Shown here piece by piece: positions 8,477-15,037 of a stretch of 16,698 bases of DNA. Numbering within the stretch: the stretch's first letter is position 1; each line of letters opens with the position of its first letter. The DNA comes from DASSYK01 sp036258315 (lineage in GTDB: Bacteria; Actinomycetota; Thermoleophilia; Solirubrobacterales; 70-9), in assembly GCA_036258315.1 (NCBI GenBank), contig DATADX010000030.1, positions 1 to 16,698 on the forward strand. The letters are read 5' to 3'. The translations under genes and the position numbers were made by a program. The notes below the pieces were generated by a model that saw only the letters and a list, made by a program, of their open reading frames with translations, was not told the DNA's origin and searched no databases.

Positions 8477-8886
8477 GCGAGTGCCTCTTCTGCGCGATCG
8501 TGGCGGGCTCGGTGCCGAGCCAGGTGATCGACTCCGACGAGCGCACGGTCGCGTTCATGGACATCGCGCCCGCCACCCCGGGTCACGCGCTGGTCATCCC
8601 TCGAGAGCACTCGGCCGACCTGCTCGAGATCGGCCCTGAGGATCTGGCGGCGACGACTGCGGCCGCGCAACGGCTGACGCGGCGGATGAAGGACGCGCTC
8701 GGGGCCGACGGCGTCAACCTGATCAACGCCTGCGGCGCGGCCGCCTGGCAGACGGTGTTCCACTTCCACATCCACGTGGTCCCGCGTTACGAGGATGACC
8801 CGCTGAAGCTGCCCTGGGTGCCCGCGCCGGGCGACCCGGACGAGATCGCGGCGGTAGCCGCCGAACTTCGAGGTGACGATGGCTGA
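8473..8886 (+). CDS. HIT family nucleotide hydrolase/transferase
   Basis: Small histidine-triad protein of the HINT/PKCI branch, which hydrolyses nucleoside phosphoramidates or AMP adducts. 137 residues. The triad HFHIHVVPR lies at 97-105; the middle histidine, His99, is the expected nucleophile. Cys4 and Cys7 (ECLFC) with His46 suggest the structural zinc site of many HIT proteins. Also present are DIAPATPGHALVIPREH and a VNLINACGAAAWQTVFH lead-in. The GTG start overlaps the CCA-type gene stop as GTGA and places CxxC at the very N-terminus as in relatives. It shares 8 bases with the downstream enzyme's ATG start. The substrate is unknown. Confidence 0.93.
   Translation: MSECLFCAIVAGSVPSQVIDSDERTVAFMDIAPATPGHALVIPREHSADLLEIGPEDLAATTAAAQRLTRRMKDALGADGVNLINACGAAAWQTVFHFHIHVVPRYEDDPLKLPWVPAPGDPDEIAAVAAELRGDDG
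8870..8876 (+). promoter_or_regulatory. Shine-Dalgarno sequence deciding the ECH start
   Basis: GAGGTGA at 8870-8876 sits directly before the ATG at 8879, inside the end of the HIT gene. It is one of the few clear ribosome-binding sites in the window. It favours ATG 8879 over the in-frame GTG at 8873, which lies within the site. Confidence 0.55.
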
Positions 8887-9670
8887 GACGAAGACCGCCC
8901 CGGTACGGCTCGAGCGCGACGGCAACGTCGCGGTGATGGTCCTCGAGAATCCGCCGCTGAACCTGTTCACCGACGGGGCCTGGACCGGCCTGGTCGAGTG
9001 CGTCGACGAGATCGCCGCGTCCGACGCCCGGGCGATGGTCTGGCGTGCCGAGGGCGACATCTTCACGGGCGGGGTCGACGTCGAGGTCTTCAAGCGGGCC
9101 CAGCAGGAGGGGATCGCCGCGGAGGCGTTCGGCTCGCTGATCGAGACCGCGCGCAAGCTCGAGACCCTCGAGATCCCGACGCTCGCGCTCGTCCACGGGC
9201 TCTGCCTCACCGCCGGGCTTGAGATCTCGCTCGCCTGCGACATGCTCTGGGCGACCGAGTCGGCGCGGTTCGGCCTCGTCGAGGCCGTCGTCGGGCTGAC
9301 GCCGGGCGCCGGCGGCACCCAGCGGATGGCCGAGCGCGCCGGGCCGGCGCGGGCGGCCGAGTTCGTGATGTCCGGCGGCCTCTACGGCGCCAAGACCCTC
9401 GAACAGTGGAACGTCGTCAACCGGGTGGTCGGTGACGACGAGCTGCTCGAGAAGGGGATGAGGTTCGCCCACCGGCTGGCGGACGGGCCGACCGTCGCGC
9501 ACGCGGCCACGAAGCGGATCATCCGTGCGTACCGCGCCGGTGGCGTCGACGAGGCCGACCGGATCACTCCCGACCAGTTCGCCGGCCTTTTCGACTCGGA
9601 GGACCTGAAGAACGCGGTGCAGAGCTTCCTCAGCGAGGGACCAGGAAAAGCGTCGTTTAGGGGGAAGTAA
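8879..9670 (+). CDS. Enoyl-CoA hydratase/isomerase family protein
   Basis: Crotonase-fold enzyme acting on acyl-CoA thioesters, probably hydrating enoyl-CoA in fatty-acid breakdown. 263 residues from the ATG at 8879. Oxyanion-hole segments are GDIFTGGVDVEVF (about 59-71) and VHGLCLTAGLEISLACD (about 105-121). Both glutamates used by true hydratases can be placed: Glu115 in AGLEIS and Glu135 in GLVEAVVGLTPGAGGTQR. The first oxyanion segment is unusual: G-G-V-D replaces the common A-G-A-D, and the second lacks the usual G-G-G run. Therefore a different crotonase reaction (isomerase, 1,2-epoxyacyl-CoA type) is possible. It overlaps HIT by 8 bases and ends at a TAA that is part of the candidate infA promoter. 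Substrate cannot be assigned. Confidence 0.9.
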   Translation: MAETKTAPVRLERDGNVAVMVLENPPLNLFTDGAWTGLVECVDEIAASDARAMVWRAEGDIFTGGVDVEVFKRAQQEGIAAEAFGSLIETARKLETLEIPTLALVHGLCLTAGLEISLACDMLWATESARFGLVEAVVGLTPGAGGTQRMAERAGPARAAEFVMSGGLYGAKTLEQWNVVNRVVGDDELLEKGMRFAHRLADGPTVAHAATKRIIRAYRAGGVDEADRITPDQFAGLFDSEDLKNAVQSFLSEGPGKASFRGK

Positions 9671-9680
9671 CCTTCGATTC
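9668..9680 (+). promoter_or_regulatory. Candidate leaderless promoter for infA
   Basis: TAACCT at 9668-9673 overlaps the TAA stop of the preceding gene and lies exactly 7 bases before the infA ATG. There is no Shine-Dalgarno sequence in the gap. This is the classic TANNNT-N7-start arrangement of leaderless actinobacterial transcripts. No -35 box is obvious. Confidence 0.5.
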
Positions 9681-9899
9681 ATGGGTAAAGAGGAAAAGAT
9701 CGAGATGGAGGGCGAGATCACCGAGGCCCTCCCCAACACGATGTTCAGGGTGAAGCTCGACAACGATCACGAGGTCCTCGGGCACATCTCGGGCAAGATG
9801 CGCAGGCACTACATCCGCATCCTGCCGGGCGACCGGGTGAAGATCGAGCTCTCGCCGTACGACCTCGACCGCGGACGGATCACCTACCGGTACAAGTAG
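9681..9899 (+). CDS. infA: Translation initiation factor IF-1
   Basis: IF-1 binds the ribosomal A site and helps IF-2 and IF-3 during initiation. 72 residues, exactly the family length, a single OB fold. Recognised from GKEEKIEMEGEITEALPN at the N-terminus, FRVKLDNDHEVLGHISGKMR in the middle, IRILPGDRVKIELSPYDL, and the terminal GRITYRYK. It lies outside the usual place between map/adk and rpmJ in the ribosomal-protein operon: the preceding gene is an enoyl-CoA hydratase and nothing ribosomal follows. It could be the only copy moved here or an extra copy. It probably has its own promoter. Confidence 0.98.
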   Translation: MGKEEKIEMEGEITEALPNTMFRVKLDNDHEVLGHISGKMRRHYIRILPGDRVKIELSPYDLDRGRITYRYK

Positions 9900-9901
9900 C
9901 T

Positions 9902-10281
9902 CGAGGCACGTCGCCCGAGCCGATATCCGTACCCACGCCTGCGGCGACCGATCGCGGGTGCTGGATCCACAAACAGGGCAAGAAGACCGTCGTGGTGACC
10001 GGAGATCTGCAGTCCTCGGTAGCGCGCTTCGAGCGCCAGCGCTCGGTCCTGCTCTACGAGGCCGGCCCGACTGGTGACTTCCGCGGCGGCGCGATCGGCC
10101 ACGGCGTCAGTCAGGGCGGCGCCCAGAGCGGTCAGGTGACGATCACGGGATCGCGCCGAAGAAGATCACCCCGAACCGCAAGTTCCGGCTCGAGGCCGTC
10201 GGCCGCACCGTGAAGGTGAAGGGACAGCAGATCATCTGCAAGCGCGGCGTCTCGGTCCTCTTCCCCGGCGACTTCAACTAG
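9902..10281 (+). pseudogene. Frameshifted, start-less remnant of an unknown (possibly secreted) protein
   Basis: The gap after infA is clearly coding-like but broken. From 9959 to 10147 one frame reads CWIHKQGKKTVVVTGDLQSS, RFERQRSVLLYEAG, and GAIGHGVSQGGAQSGQVTIT; only 8 of 63 codons end in A or T. At a GGG run (10147-10149) the sense moves to the -1 frame, which continues IAPKKITPNRKFRLEAVGRT and QQIICKRGVSVLFPGDFN to a TAG at 10279-10281; only 1 of 43 codons ends in A or T. Restoring one G would join the two halves into TITGIAPKK. No plausible start codon or signal peptide precedes CWIH, so the N-terminus is also missing; GTG 9992 is internal. The left limit is uncertain. The family is not recognised. 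A sequencing error could explain the shift but not the missing start. Confidence 0.6.
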
Positions 10282-10302
10282 AGCGCGCTGACGAGCGGGG
10301 CC

Positions 10303-10322
10303 GGCCCGGGCCTCTCCAGAGG
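10303..10322. terminator. Possible hairpin between convergent genes
   Basis: Between the broken gene and the converging glycosidase gene lie a palindrome GGCCCGGGCC (10303-10312) and CCTCT-CC-AGAGG (10311-10322), partly overlapping. There is no T-run on either strand. GC-rich hairpins at convergent ends can act as terminators in actinomycetes, but the stems are short. Weak call. Confidence 0.25.
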
Positions 10323-10323
10323 G

Positions 10324-11592
10324 CTAGTCCAGGTGGGAGGCCGCCGCGGCCGGGTCCGGGTCGGCCAGCTCTGAGACGAGCGCCGACCAGCCGAAGTCCC
10401 GGGCCCCGAGGCCCTCGCCGGTGAAGGGCTCGTAGAACTCGCGCGATCCCTCCCGCGCGTAGACGTCGCAGAGCACGCGGCCGAGGTGGGCCGCCTCCTC
10501 GTCGTATCCGAGGCGCAGCAGGCCGAGCCAGATCAGCCACGCCGAGTTGATCCAGGTGGGGCCACGCCAGTAGAGGCGGGCGAATCCGTCCTGCCATCTG
10601 CTCGGGTCGAAGCTCGGCTCCTGTTGGGAGACCGACGGTGGCGGGACCGGCGACCAGTATCGGTCGGGGTCGAGCAGGTGCTCCTCTACGAGACGCCGCC
10701 CGATCTCCTCGGGCAGGTCGGGCAGCGCCAGCGGCGCCAGCGCCGACCAGGTCGAGATGCGGATGCGGAGGTCCGAGCCGGCGGGATCCATCTCGCGCGC
10801 CCTGGCGACGCCGCCTCGCGCCACGTCCAGGAACAATCCGCGGCGCTCGTCCCAGAGGCGGTCCACCAGGGCGGTCGTGATCGAGGGCTCGCCCGCCGCG
10901 ATACGCGCCAGCCCCCAGAGCACGTTGAGGACGACCTCGCAGAGCAGCGGACCGCCTCGATCGAGGATCCGGCGCGCGTCCCACCCGAGCCGGCGGTTGT
11001 GGGCGATCAGGAGGATGAAGCCGAGCCGCGCGTGCGCCCGCCGTCCCCAGACCGGGTCGAACTTGGGCGAGGAGTCGAGCCCCGACTCGTCTGGCTGCAC
11101 GATCCAGAGCAGCCCGTCGCGGTCGACGTCGCGGTTCGCCTCGAGCCAGCGGTGGTGGGCGGCGATCCGCGGCTCGTCCGCGGGGTCGCCGACCGCGATC
11201 CGCCAGGCCCAGGCCAGCAGCGGCGGCTGGATCGTCGAGGTGCTTGGCGCGTGGCGGGAGGCGATGTTGTAGGTCCAGCGACGGCGCAGGTCGACCGGCC
11301 GGTCCCAGAAGATCGTGTGGCCGATGAACCCGTCCTCGCGGCCGCCATCGAGCAGCGAGCGCAGCTCGCGCTCCGCCCGCTCGGGGGCGAAGCGCCGCCA
11401 CACGATCGCGTGGAAGCACGAGTCCCAGTACCACTGCCAGAAGTAGTGCGTCGGGCTCGGTCGGGAGTAGGCGTAGGGGACACCCTCCCGCTCGCCCTCG
11501 ATCCAGCTCGTGCGAAGCGTCCGCTGTGCGATGTCCAGCGCCTTCGAGGTGGTGGGTGGCCCCGCGGGCGGGCGAGGGCGAGGCGCGTCCAT
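10324..11592 (-). CDS. GH63-like (alpha/alpha)6-barrel glycoside hydrolase (glucosylglycerate/mannosylglycerate hydrolase-like)
   Basis: 422 residues, no signal peptide, so a cytosolic glycosidase. Family marks in order: YFWQWYWDSCFHAIVW at 50-65 with Asp57; IQPPLLAWAW at 121-130; DESGLDSSP at 168-176, whose Asp173 is the probable catalytic acid; YWRGPTWINSAWLIWLGL at 341-358; and FYEPFTGEGLG from 387, whose Glu388 is the probable base. This set is that of GH63/MGH1-type enzymes. Characterised relatives hydrolyse glucosylglycerate (mycobacteria) or mannosylglycerate (Thermus), both stress solutes; trehalase-like or other alpha-glucosidase roles remain possible. The ATG has a GAGG (complement of 11601-11604) 8 bases upstream. 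It lies 56 bases after the second ABC permease and may share that operon. Substrate is unknown. Confidence 0.85.
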   Translation of the reverse strand: MDAPRPRPPAGPPTTSKALDIAQRTLRTSWIEGEREGVPYAYSRPSPTHYFWQWYWDSCFHAIVWRRFAPERAERELRSLLDGGREDGFIGHTIFWDRPVDLRRRWTYNIASRHAPSTSTIQPPLLAWAWRIAVGDPADEPRIAAHHRWLEANRDVDRDGLLWIVQPDESGLDSSPKFDPVWGRRAHARLGFILLIAHNRRLGWDARRILDRGGPLLCEVVLNVLWGLARIAAGEPSITTALVDRLWDERRGLFLDVARGGVARAREMDPAGSDLRIRISTWSALAPLALPDLPEEIGRRLVEEHLLDPDRYWSPVPPPSVSQQEPSFDPSRWQDGFARLYWRGPTWINSAWLIWLGLLRLGYDEEAAHLGRVLCDVYAREGSREFYEPFTGEGLGARDFGWSALVSELADPDPAAAASHLD

Positions 11593-11615
11593 CGCTTATG
11601 CCTCGCGCCGAAGCG

Positions 11616-11629
11616 CGAGCGGTCGCTCG
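11616..11629. repeat. Short inverted repeat between permease and glycosidase genes
   Basis: CGAGCG-GT-CGCTCG, a perfect 6-bp inverted repeat with a 2-base centre, lies in the 56-base gap upstream of the glycosidase. It could be an operator, a weak hairpin or chance in GC-rich DNA. Confidence 0.3.
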
Positions 11630-11648
11630 ATGCGGGAGGAGCCGCCGT

Positions 11649-12419
11649 TCATGTGCTTGCCATCCGGCGCATGCCGCGCAGCGCGAAGTAGGTGAACAGC
11701 GCCGCCAGGCCGGCGAGCGCCACGAACCCGGGCCACGTATCGGCCCATGTGACCTCGCCGACGAACCCCTGCCGCGCCGCCTCGACAACCTGCGTGACCG
11801 GATTGATGCGAGCGACGTCCTGCAGCCACCCCTGGAGCAGGTCGAGCGGCGCGTACGCGGTGGTGGTCAGGACCAGCAGCAGCATCCCGACCTGCATCAG
11901 CGGAGCGGCGGACTGGGTGCGAAAGCGCAGCGCCAGCGAGGTGCCCCAGGTGGCGGCGACGATCGCCATCCCCATCACGATGATCAGCGCGATCGCGAGC
12001 CCGAGCGGCCCCGGCCAGTGCGCCCCGGTCGCGAACGCGACGAGCAGCAGGAACGCGGCGGGGATCAGGGCGCGGAAGCTCGCCGACAGGACCAGTCCCG
12101 CGAGGAGCACGGGGCGGGGGGCCGGCGACGCGAGGAGGCGGTCGAACCAGCCCTGCTCGATGTCGCGCGCGAGGTTGACGCCGGTCGCGGCGCCGGTGAA
12201 GGCCGCGCCCTGCATCAGGCTGACCGGGACCAGGAAGCTCTGGTAGCTGTCGGAGTCGAACCCCGGCAGCTGGGTGAGGTTCCCGAACACGCTCGTCAGC
12301 CCGAGGAAGAAGATCGTCGGCGCGAGAACCCCTGGGATCGCGGCCCCCGGGACCCGGAAGATCTCGTTCAGGGCGCGCCGCGTCAGCGCTCTGACGGTTG
12401 CTCGGTCGGCGCGCGTCAT
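11649..12419 (-). CDS. ABC-2 type transporter permease (second subunit)
   Basis: 256 residues from ATG at 12419, chosen because it overlaps the preceding permease stop as ATGA; the frame stays open upstream, but that part is arginine-rich and overlaps the other gene. About six hydrophobic segments, including AAIPGVLAPTIFFLGLTSVF, LIPAAFLLLVAFATG, LAIALIIVMGMAIVA, LMQVGMLLLVLTTTAY and FVALAGLAALFTYFAL. The ABC-2 hallmarks are NLARDIEQGWFDRLLASPAP (the conserved cytosolic loop) and NPVTQVVEAARQ near the last segments. It resembles the other permease and the DrrB group. It likely pairs with it and with the ATPase as an exporter. The cargo cannot be read from the sequence. Confidence 0.9.
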   Translation of the reverse strand: MTRADRATVRALTRRALNEIFRVPGAAIPGVLAPTIFFLGLTSVFGNLTQLPGFDSDSYQSFLVPVSLMQGAAFTGAATGVNLARDIEQGWFDRLLASPAPRPVLLAGLVLSASFRALIPAAFLLLVAFATGAHWPGPLGLAIALIIVMGMAIVAATWGTSLALRFRTQSAAPLMQVGMLLLVLTTTAYAPLDLLQGWLQDVARINPVTQVVEAARQGFVGEVTWADTWPGFVALAGLAALFTYFALRGMRRMAST

Positions 12420-13207
12420 CCGCCCCGCCTCGCGCGCGAGCGCATCGCCAGGGCGCTCAGCCCGAGCCCGAGGAGCCCGAAGCCGACTACGGAGGCGACC
12501 GCCTTGAGCTCGTCCTCGATTTCCCATCCCGACACGATCGGCCCCCGGATCCCCTCGACGATGAAGCTGAGCGGGTTGTACTCGGCGACCGACGCGGCCG
12601 GTTCCAGCATCAGGTTCGCCGGGAAGAAGGCGGTCGAGAGGAAGAGGACCACGAAGATCAGCGGGAAGAGCCCCTGGACGACGCTCGCCTTCCCGCTCTG
12701 CAGGGCGATCGCGGCGGCGATCGTCCCGAACGCGAGCGCCGAGGCCGCGACCAGCGCGACCACCCAGATCACCGCGAGTGGCCCCCCTTCGATGTGGACG
12801 CCGAACACGAGCCCGATCGCGAGGAACCAGAGGGCGACCAGCCCGCCGAGCACCGCGGTGCCGCTGAGCCGGCCGAGGACGACGCCGAAGCGGGAGACGG
12901 GCGCGGCGAACAGCCGGTCGATGAAGCCCATCTCGATGTCGAGCGCGAGCGCGATCGCGCCCGAGTTCCCCGCCAGGAGCACGGACTGGACCATCGCCCC
13001 GGCGAGCATGAAGTCGAGGAAGCCGTTCACCTGAGGGAAGCCCGCGAGGTTGATCGCGTTTCCGGCGCCGCCGGTCTGGATCGCGAGCAGCGCGGTCGGG
13101 AAGATGATCAGCGGCGCCGCGAGCTGGGGGCGGCGCGCCGTCTGCAGGACCGAGCGCTTGCCGAGAGCAGCGACGACCCGCGCGTTCCCCGCCATGCCGG
13201 TGATCAC
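12416..13207 (-). CDS. ABC-2 type transporter permease (first subunit)
   Basis: 263 residues from the GTG at 13207, which overlaps the ATPase stop as GTGA; an in-frame ATG four codons later is the alternative. Six hydrophobic segments are seen, around LAAPLIIFPTALLAIQ, FMLAGAMVQSVLLAG, GGLVALWFLAIGLVFGV, VIWVVALVAASALAFG, LFPLIFVVLFLSTAFF and VVGFGLLGLGLSALAM. The ABC-2 loop ALDIEMGFIDRLFAAPVSR and the NPLSFIVEGIRG motif mark the DrrB-like family. It is a diverged paralogue of the downstream permease, so the transporter probably uses a heterodimer of membrane subunits. Its stop overlaps the second permease's ATG. Confidence 0.9.
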   Translation of the reverse strand: MITGMAGNARVVAALGKRSVLQTARRPQLAAPLIIFPTALLAIQTGGAGNAINLAGFPQVNGFLDFMLAGAMVQSVLLAGNSGAIALALDIEMGFIDRLFAAPVSRFGVVLGRLSGTAVLGGLVALWFLAIGLVFGVHIEGGPLAVIWVVALVAASALAFGTIAAAIALQSGKASVVQGLFPLIFVVLFLSTAFFPANLMLEPAASVAEYNPLSFIVEGIRGPIVSGWEIEDELKAVASVVGFGLLGLGLSALAMRSRARRGG

Positions 13208-14178
13208 GGTCTCGCGATCTCCTGTTCGCCCGTGTCCTCGTCTCCTTCGAGGTGCTCGCCGGTCTCCGCGACGAACACGTCGTCGAGAGTCGGCTGGACG
13301 AGGTCCAGCGACTCGACCGCGAGCCCGGCGTCGTCGAGCGCGCGCACGATCGGCCCGACGGCGGCGGCGCCGCGCTCGAGCTCGACCAGCAACAGGCCGT
13401 CCTTCGACGGCAGCGGCTTGCCGAACCGGGCGAGGATCTCCTCGCCGCGGCGCTCCGCCTCGCCGTCGCCGGCCAGCGAGAGCTCGAGGTGGGGGCGCCC
13501 GACCTGAGCCTTGAGCGCGCTCGGGGTCCCCTCGGCGACGAGCCTGCCGCCCGAGATGATCCCGACGCGGTCCGCGAGCTGGTCCGCCTCCTCGAGGTAG
13601 TGGGTGGTGAGGAAGATCGTCGTTCCCTCCGCGTTCAGCTTCTCCACTTCCTTCCAGATCGCCTGGCGGCTGACCGGGTCGAGGCCGGTCGTCGGCTCGT
13701 CGAGGAACAGCACCTCGGGTTCGGGTACGAGCGCCGCGGCGAGGTCGAGCCGCCTGCGCATCCCGCCCGAGTATGTGCCGACGCGGCGGCCGGCCGCCTG
13801 CGAGAGGCCGACGCGGTGCAGCAGCGCATCTCCGAGCTCGTGCCCGCGTGCCCGCGGCAACCCGTAGAGCGTCGCCTGGAGGTGGATCAGCTCCCGCCCG
13901 GTCATCAGCGGGTCGAGGGCCGCCTCCTGGAGGGCGACGCCGATCTTTCGCCGGACCTCCGCGGGTTCGGCGACGACGTCGTGGCCGGCGACGGTCGCGC
14001 GGCCGCCGGTCGGCGTCAGCAGCGTCGTCAGCATCCGCACCGTCGTCGTCTTGCCCGCTCCGTTGGGGCCGAGAAAGCCGTAGATCTCGCCGTCGGCGAC
14101 CTCGAGATCGACGCCGTCGACAGCCTTGATCCCGCCCCCGAACTCGCGGGCGAGCTGCTCGGTGCGAATCGAGGCCAC
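13204..14178 (-). CDS. ABC transporter ATP-binding protein, DrrA-like
   Basis: 324 residues, GTG start. ATPase motifs: Walker A GPNGAGKTT at 37-45, Q-loop Gln84, signature YSGGM at 136-140, Walker B VLFLDEP with Asp160/Glu161, D-loop GLDP, and H-loop His193. The C-terminal extension (about 225-324) ends with LVQPTLDDVFVAETGEHLEG, the hallmark tail of daunorubicin-resistance DrrA-type ATPases. These power ABC-2 exporters of drugs, lipids or glycans. A drug-resistance role is not implied by this alone. First gene of the leftward group; its stop overlaps the first permease start. A TANNNT box ends 6 bases before the GTG, so the message may be leaderless. Confidence 0.95.
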   Translation of the reverse strand: MASIRTEQLAREFGGGIKAVDGVDLEVADGEIYGFLGPNGAGKTTTVRMLTTLLTPTGGRATVAGHDVVAEPAEVRRKIGVALQEAALDPLMTGRELIHLQATLYGLPRARGHELGDALLHRVGLSQAAGRRVGTYSGGMRRRLDLAAALVPEPEVLFLDEPTTGLDPVSRQAIWKEVEKLNAEGTTIFLTTHYLEEADQLADRVGIISGGRLVAEGTPSALKAQVGRPHLELSLAGDGEAERRGEEILARFGKPLPSKDGLLLVELERGAAAVGPIVRALDDAGLAVESLDLVQPTLDDVFVAETGEHLEGDEDTGEQEIARP

Positions 14179-14190
14179 GCGAAAACCCTA
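14179..14190 (-). promoter_or_regulatory. Candidate leaderless promoter for the ABC transporter operon
   Basis: Read on the minus strand, TAGGGT (complement of 14185-14190) is followed by 6 bases and the GTG start at 14178. No Shine-Dalgarno sequence lies between. No clear -35 box. Confidence 0.45.
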
Positions 14191-14251
14191 GGCGAGATCG
14201 TGCGCGGGGCGCCGTGAAACGCCCGCAACGAACCGCGCAACCCTCGCCTCA

Positions 14252-14262
14252 GAACAGTGTTC
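14252..14262. promoter_or_regulatory. 11-bp palindrome GAACAGTGTTC in the divergent promoter region
   Basis: GAACA and TGTTC are perfect inverted arms around one base. It sits 10 bases before the ATG at 14273 and overlaps a weak -10-like TCAATT (14261-14266), in the 94-base gap between divergent genes. That is a suitable place for a repressor site. Not a standard LexA box, which needs four bases between GAAC and GTTC. Confidence 0.35.
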
Positions 14263-14272
14263 AATTCCTGCA

Positions 14273-15037
14273 ATGGACCGTGACGTCCACGCATTCGCAC
14301 GCCTGCGTCGCGTCTGGGTCGGCCTCGCGAGCATCGTCTTCGCCGGCGCGCTCGCTCTCGCGATCGGCACCGCAGGCGCCGCTCCCCAGATCGCCGTGCT
14401 CGGCGCCGCCGCGCCGGCGAGTCCGGCTTGCCCGGCGTCCTGTCAGGCCGTCGCCAGGACGACGGGGTTCCAGGCCTCGATCGGCGCCACCAAGAACCCG
14501 TTCGTCGTACCGTACAGCGGCAAGATCGTCGCCTGGTCGATCAAGCTCGGCGCGCCGTCCGGGAGCGACGCCCAGTTCTTCACCGAGAAGTTCGGCGCCG
14601 CGGAGGCGCGGCTCGCCGTGCTGAAGCCAGTCATGAAGAAGATCAAGCAGGGCAAGCCGATCTACCGGCTGAAGAAGCAGACCCCTGTGGAGAAGATCAG
14701 CGACTACTTCGGCACGACGACGACGTTCGCGCTGCAGCAGCCGCTGAAGGTGAAGCAGAACCAGATCCTCGGCCTGTCGGTACCGACCTGGGCGCCCGGG
14801 CTGGCGCTCAACCAGGGCGGCCAGACCGTCTGGACCGCAAGCCGCAGGCGGACCAGCTGCGGCAACGACCAGAAGACGGCGCTCGAGGACACGCTCGCCG
14901 GCCGCGCCCAAGACGTGCTCGGCAGCAACCGCGCCTACGGCTGCAGCTACAAGACCGCGCGGATCCTCTACTCGGCGACGATCGTCAAGGACCCGAACGC
15001 GGCACCCCCGCCGGCTCCGAAGAAGCCGAAGAAGTGA
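14273..15037 (+). CDS. Secreted protein of unknown family, paralogue 1
   Basis: 254 residues. A basic start followed by a hydrophobic stretch (about 16-32) and AGA-AP at about 34-38 form a likely Sec signal peptide, so the mature protein is exported. Mature blocks: AVLGAAAPA, CPASC, TGFQASIG, NPFVVPYSGKIVAWSIKLG, FTEKFGAAEARLAVL, YFGTTTTF, VPTWAPGLALNQ, WTASRRRTSC, YGCSYKTARILYSAT. Four cysteines (53, 57, 196, 224) could form two disulfides. The C-terminus is a Pro/Ala/Lys tail (APPPAPKKPKK). The blocks read like beta strands, suggesting a beta-sandwich, but no known family is recognised. It shares all blocks with the next gene. Function is unknown; a surface or envelope role is only a guess. 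No Shine-Dalgarno is seen. Confidence 0.85.
   Translation: MDRDVHAFARLRRVWVGLASIVFAGALALAIGTAGAAPQIAVLGAAAPASPACPASCQAVARTTGFQASIGATKNPFVVPYSGKIVAWSIKLGAPSGSDAQFFTEKFGAAEARLAVLKPVMKKIKQGKPIYRLKKQTPVEKISDYFGTTTTFALQQPLKVKQNQILGLSVPTWAPGLALNQGGQTVWTASRRRTSCGNDQKTALEDTLAGRAQDVLGSNRAYGCSYKTARILYSATIVKDPNAAPPPAPKKPKK

Noticed and set aside
6989..9763. Long antisense frames opposite the CCA-type, HIT and ECH genes
   Set aside because: No recognisable motifs; they mirror conserved coding sequence on the plus strand.
9900..9920. Terminator hairpin directly after infA
   Set aside because: CTCG and CGAG ends pair, but the stem is broken by mismatches within four bases and no T-run follows.
12420..12527. 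Longer N-terminus for the second ABC permease
   Set aside because: The extra 36 residues are Arg/Ala-rich and overlap the first permease; the ATGA junction at 12419 gives a normal permease N-terminus.
10486..14217. Long plus-strand frames opposite the glycosidase and ABC genes
   Set aside because: Arg/Gly/Asp/Glu-rich low-information sequences; the minus strand holds catalytic and ATPase motifs.
14252..14262. LexA (SOS) box
   Set aside because: Only three bases separate GAAC and GTTC; the Gram-positive LexA site needs four.
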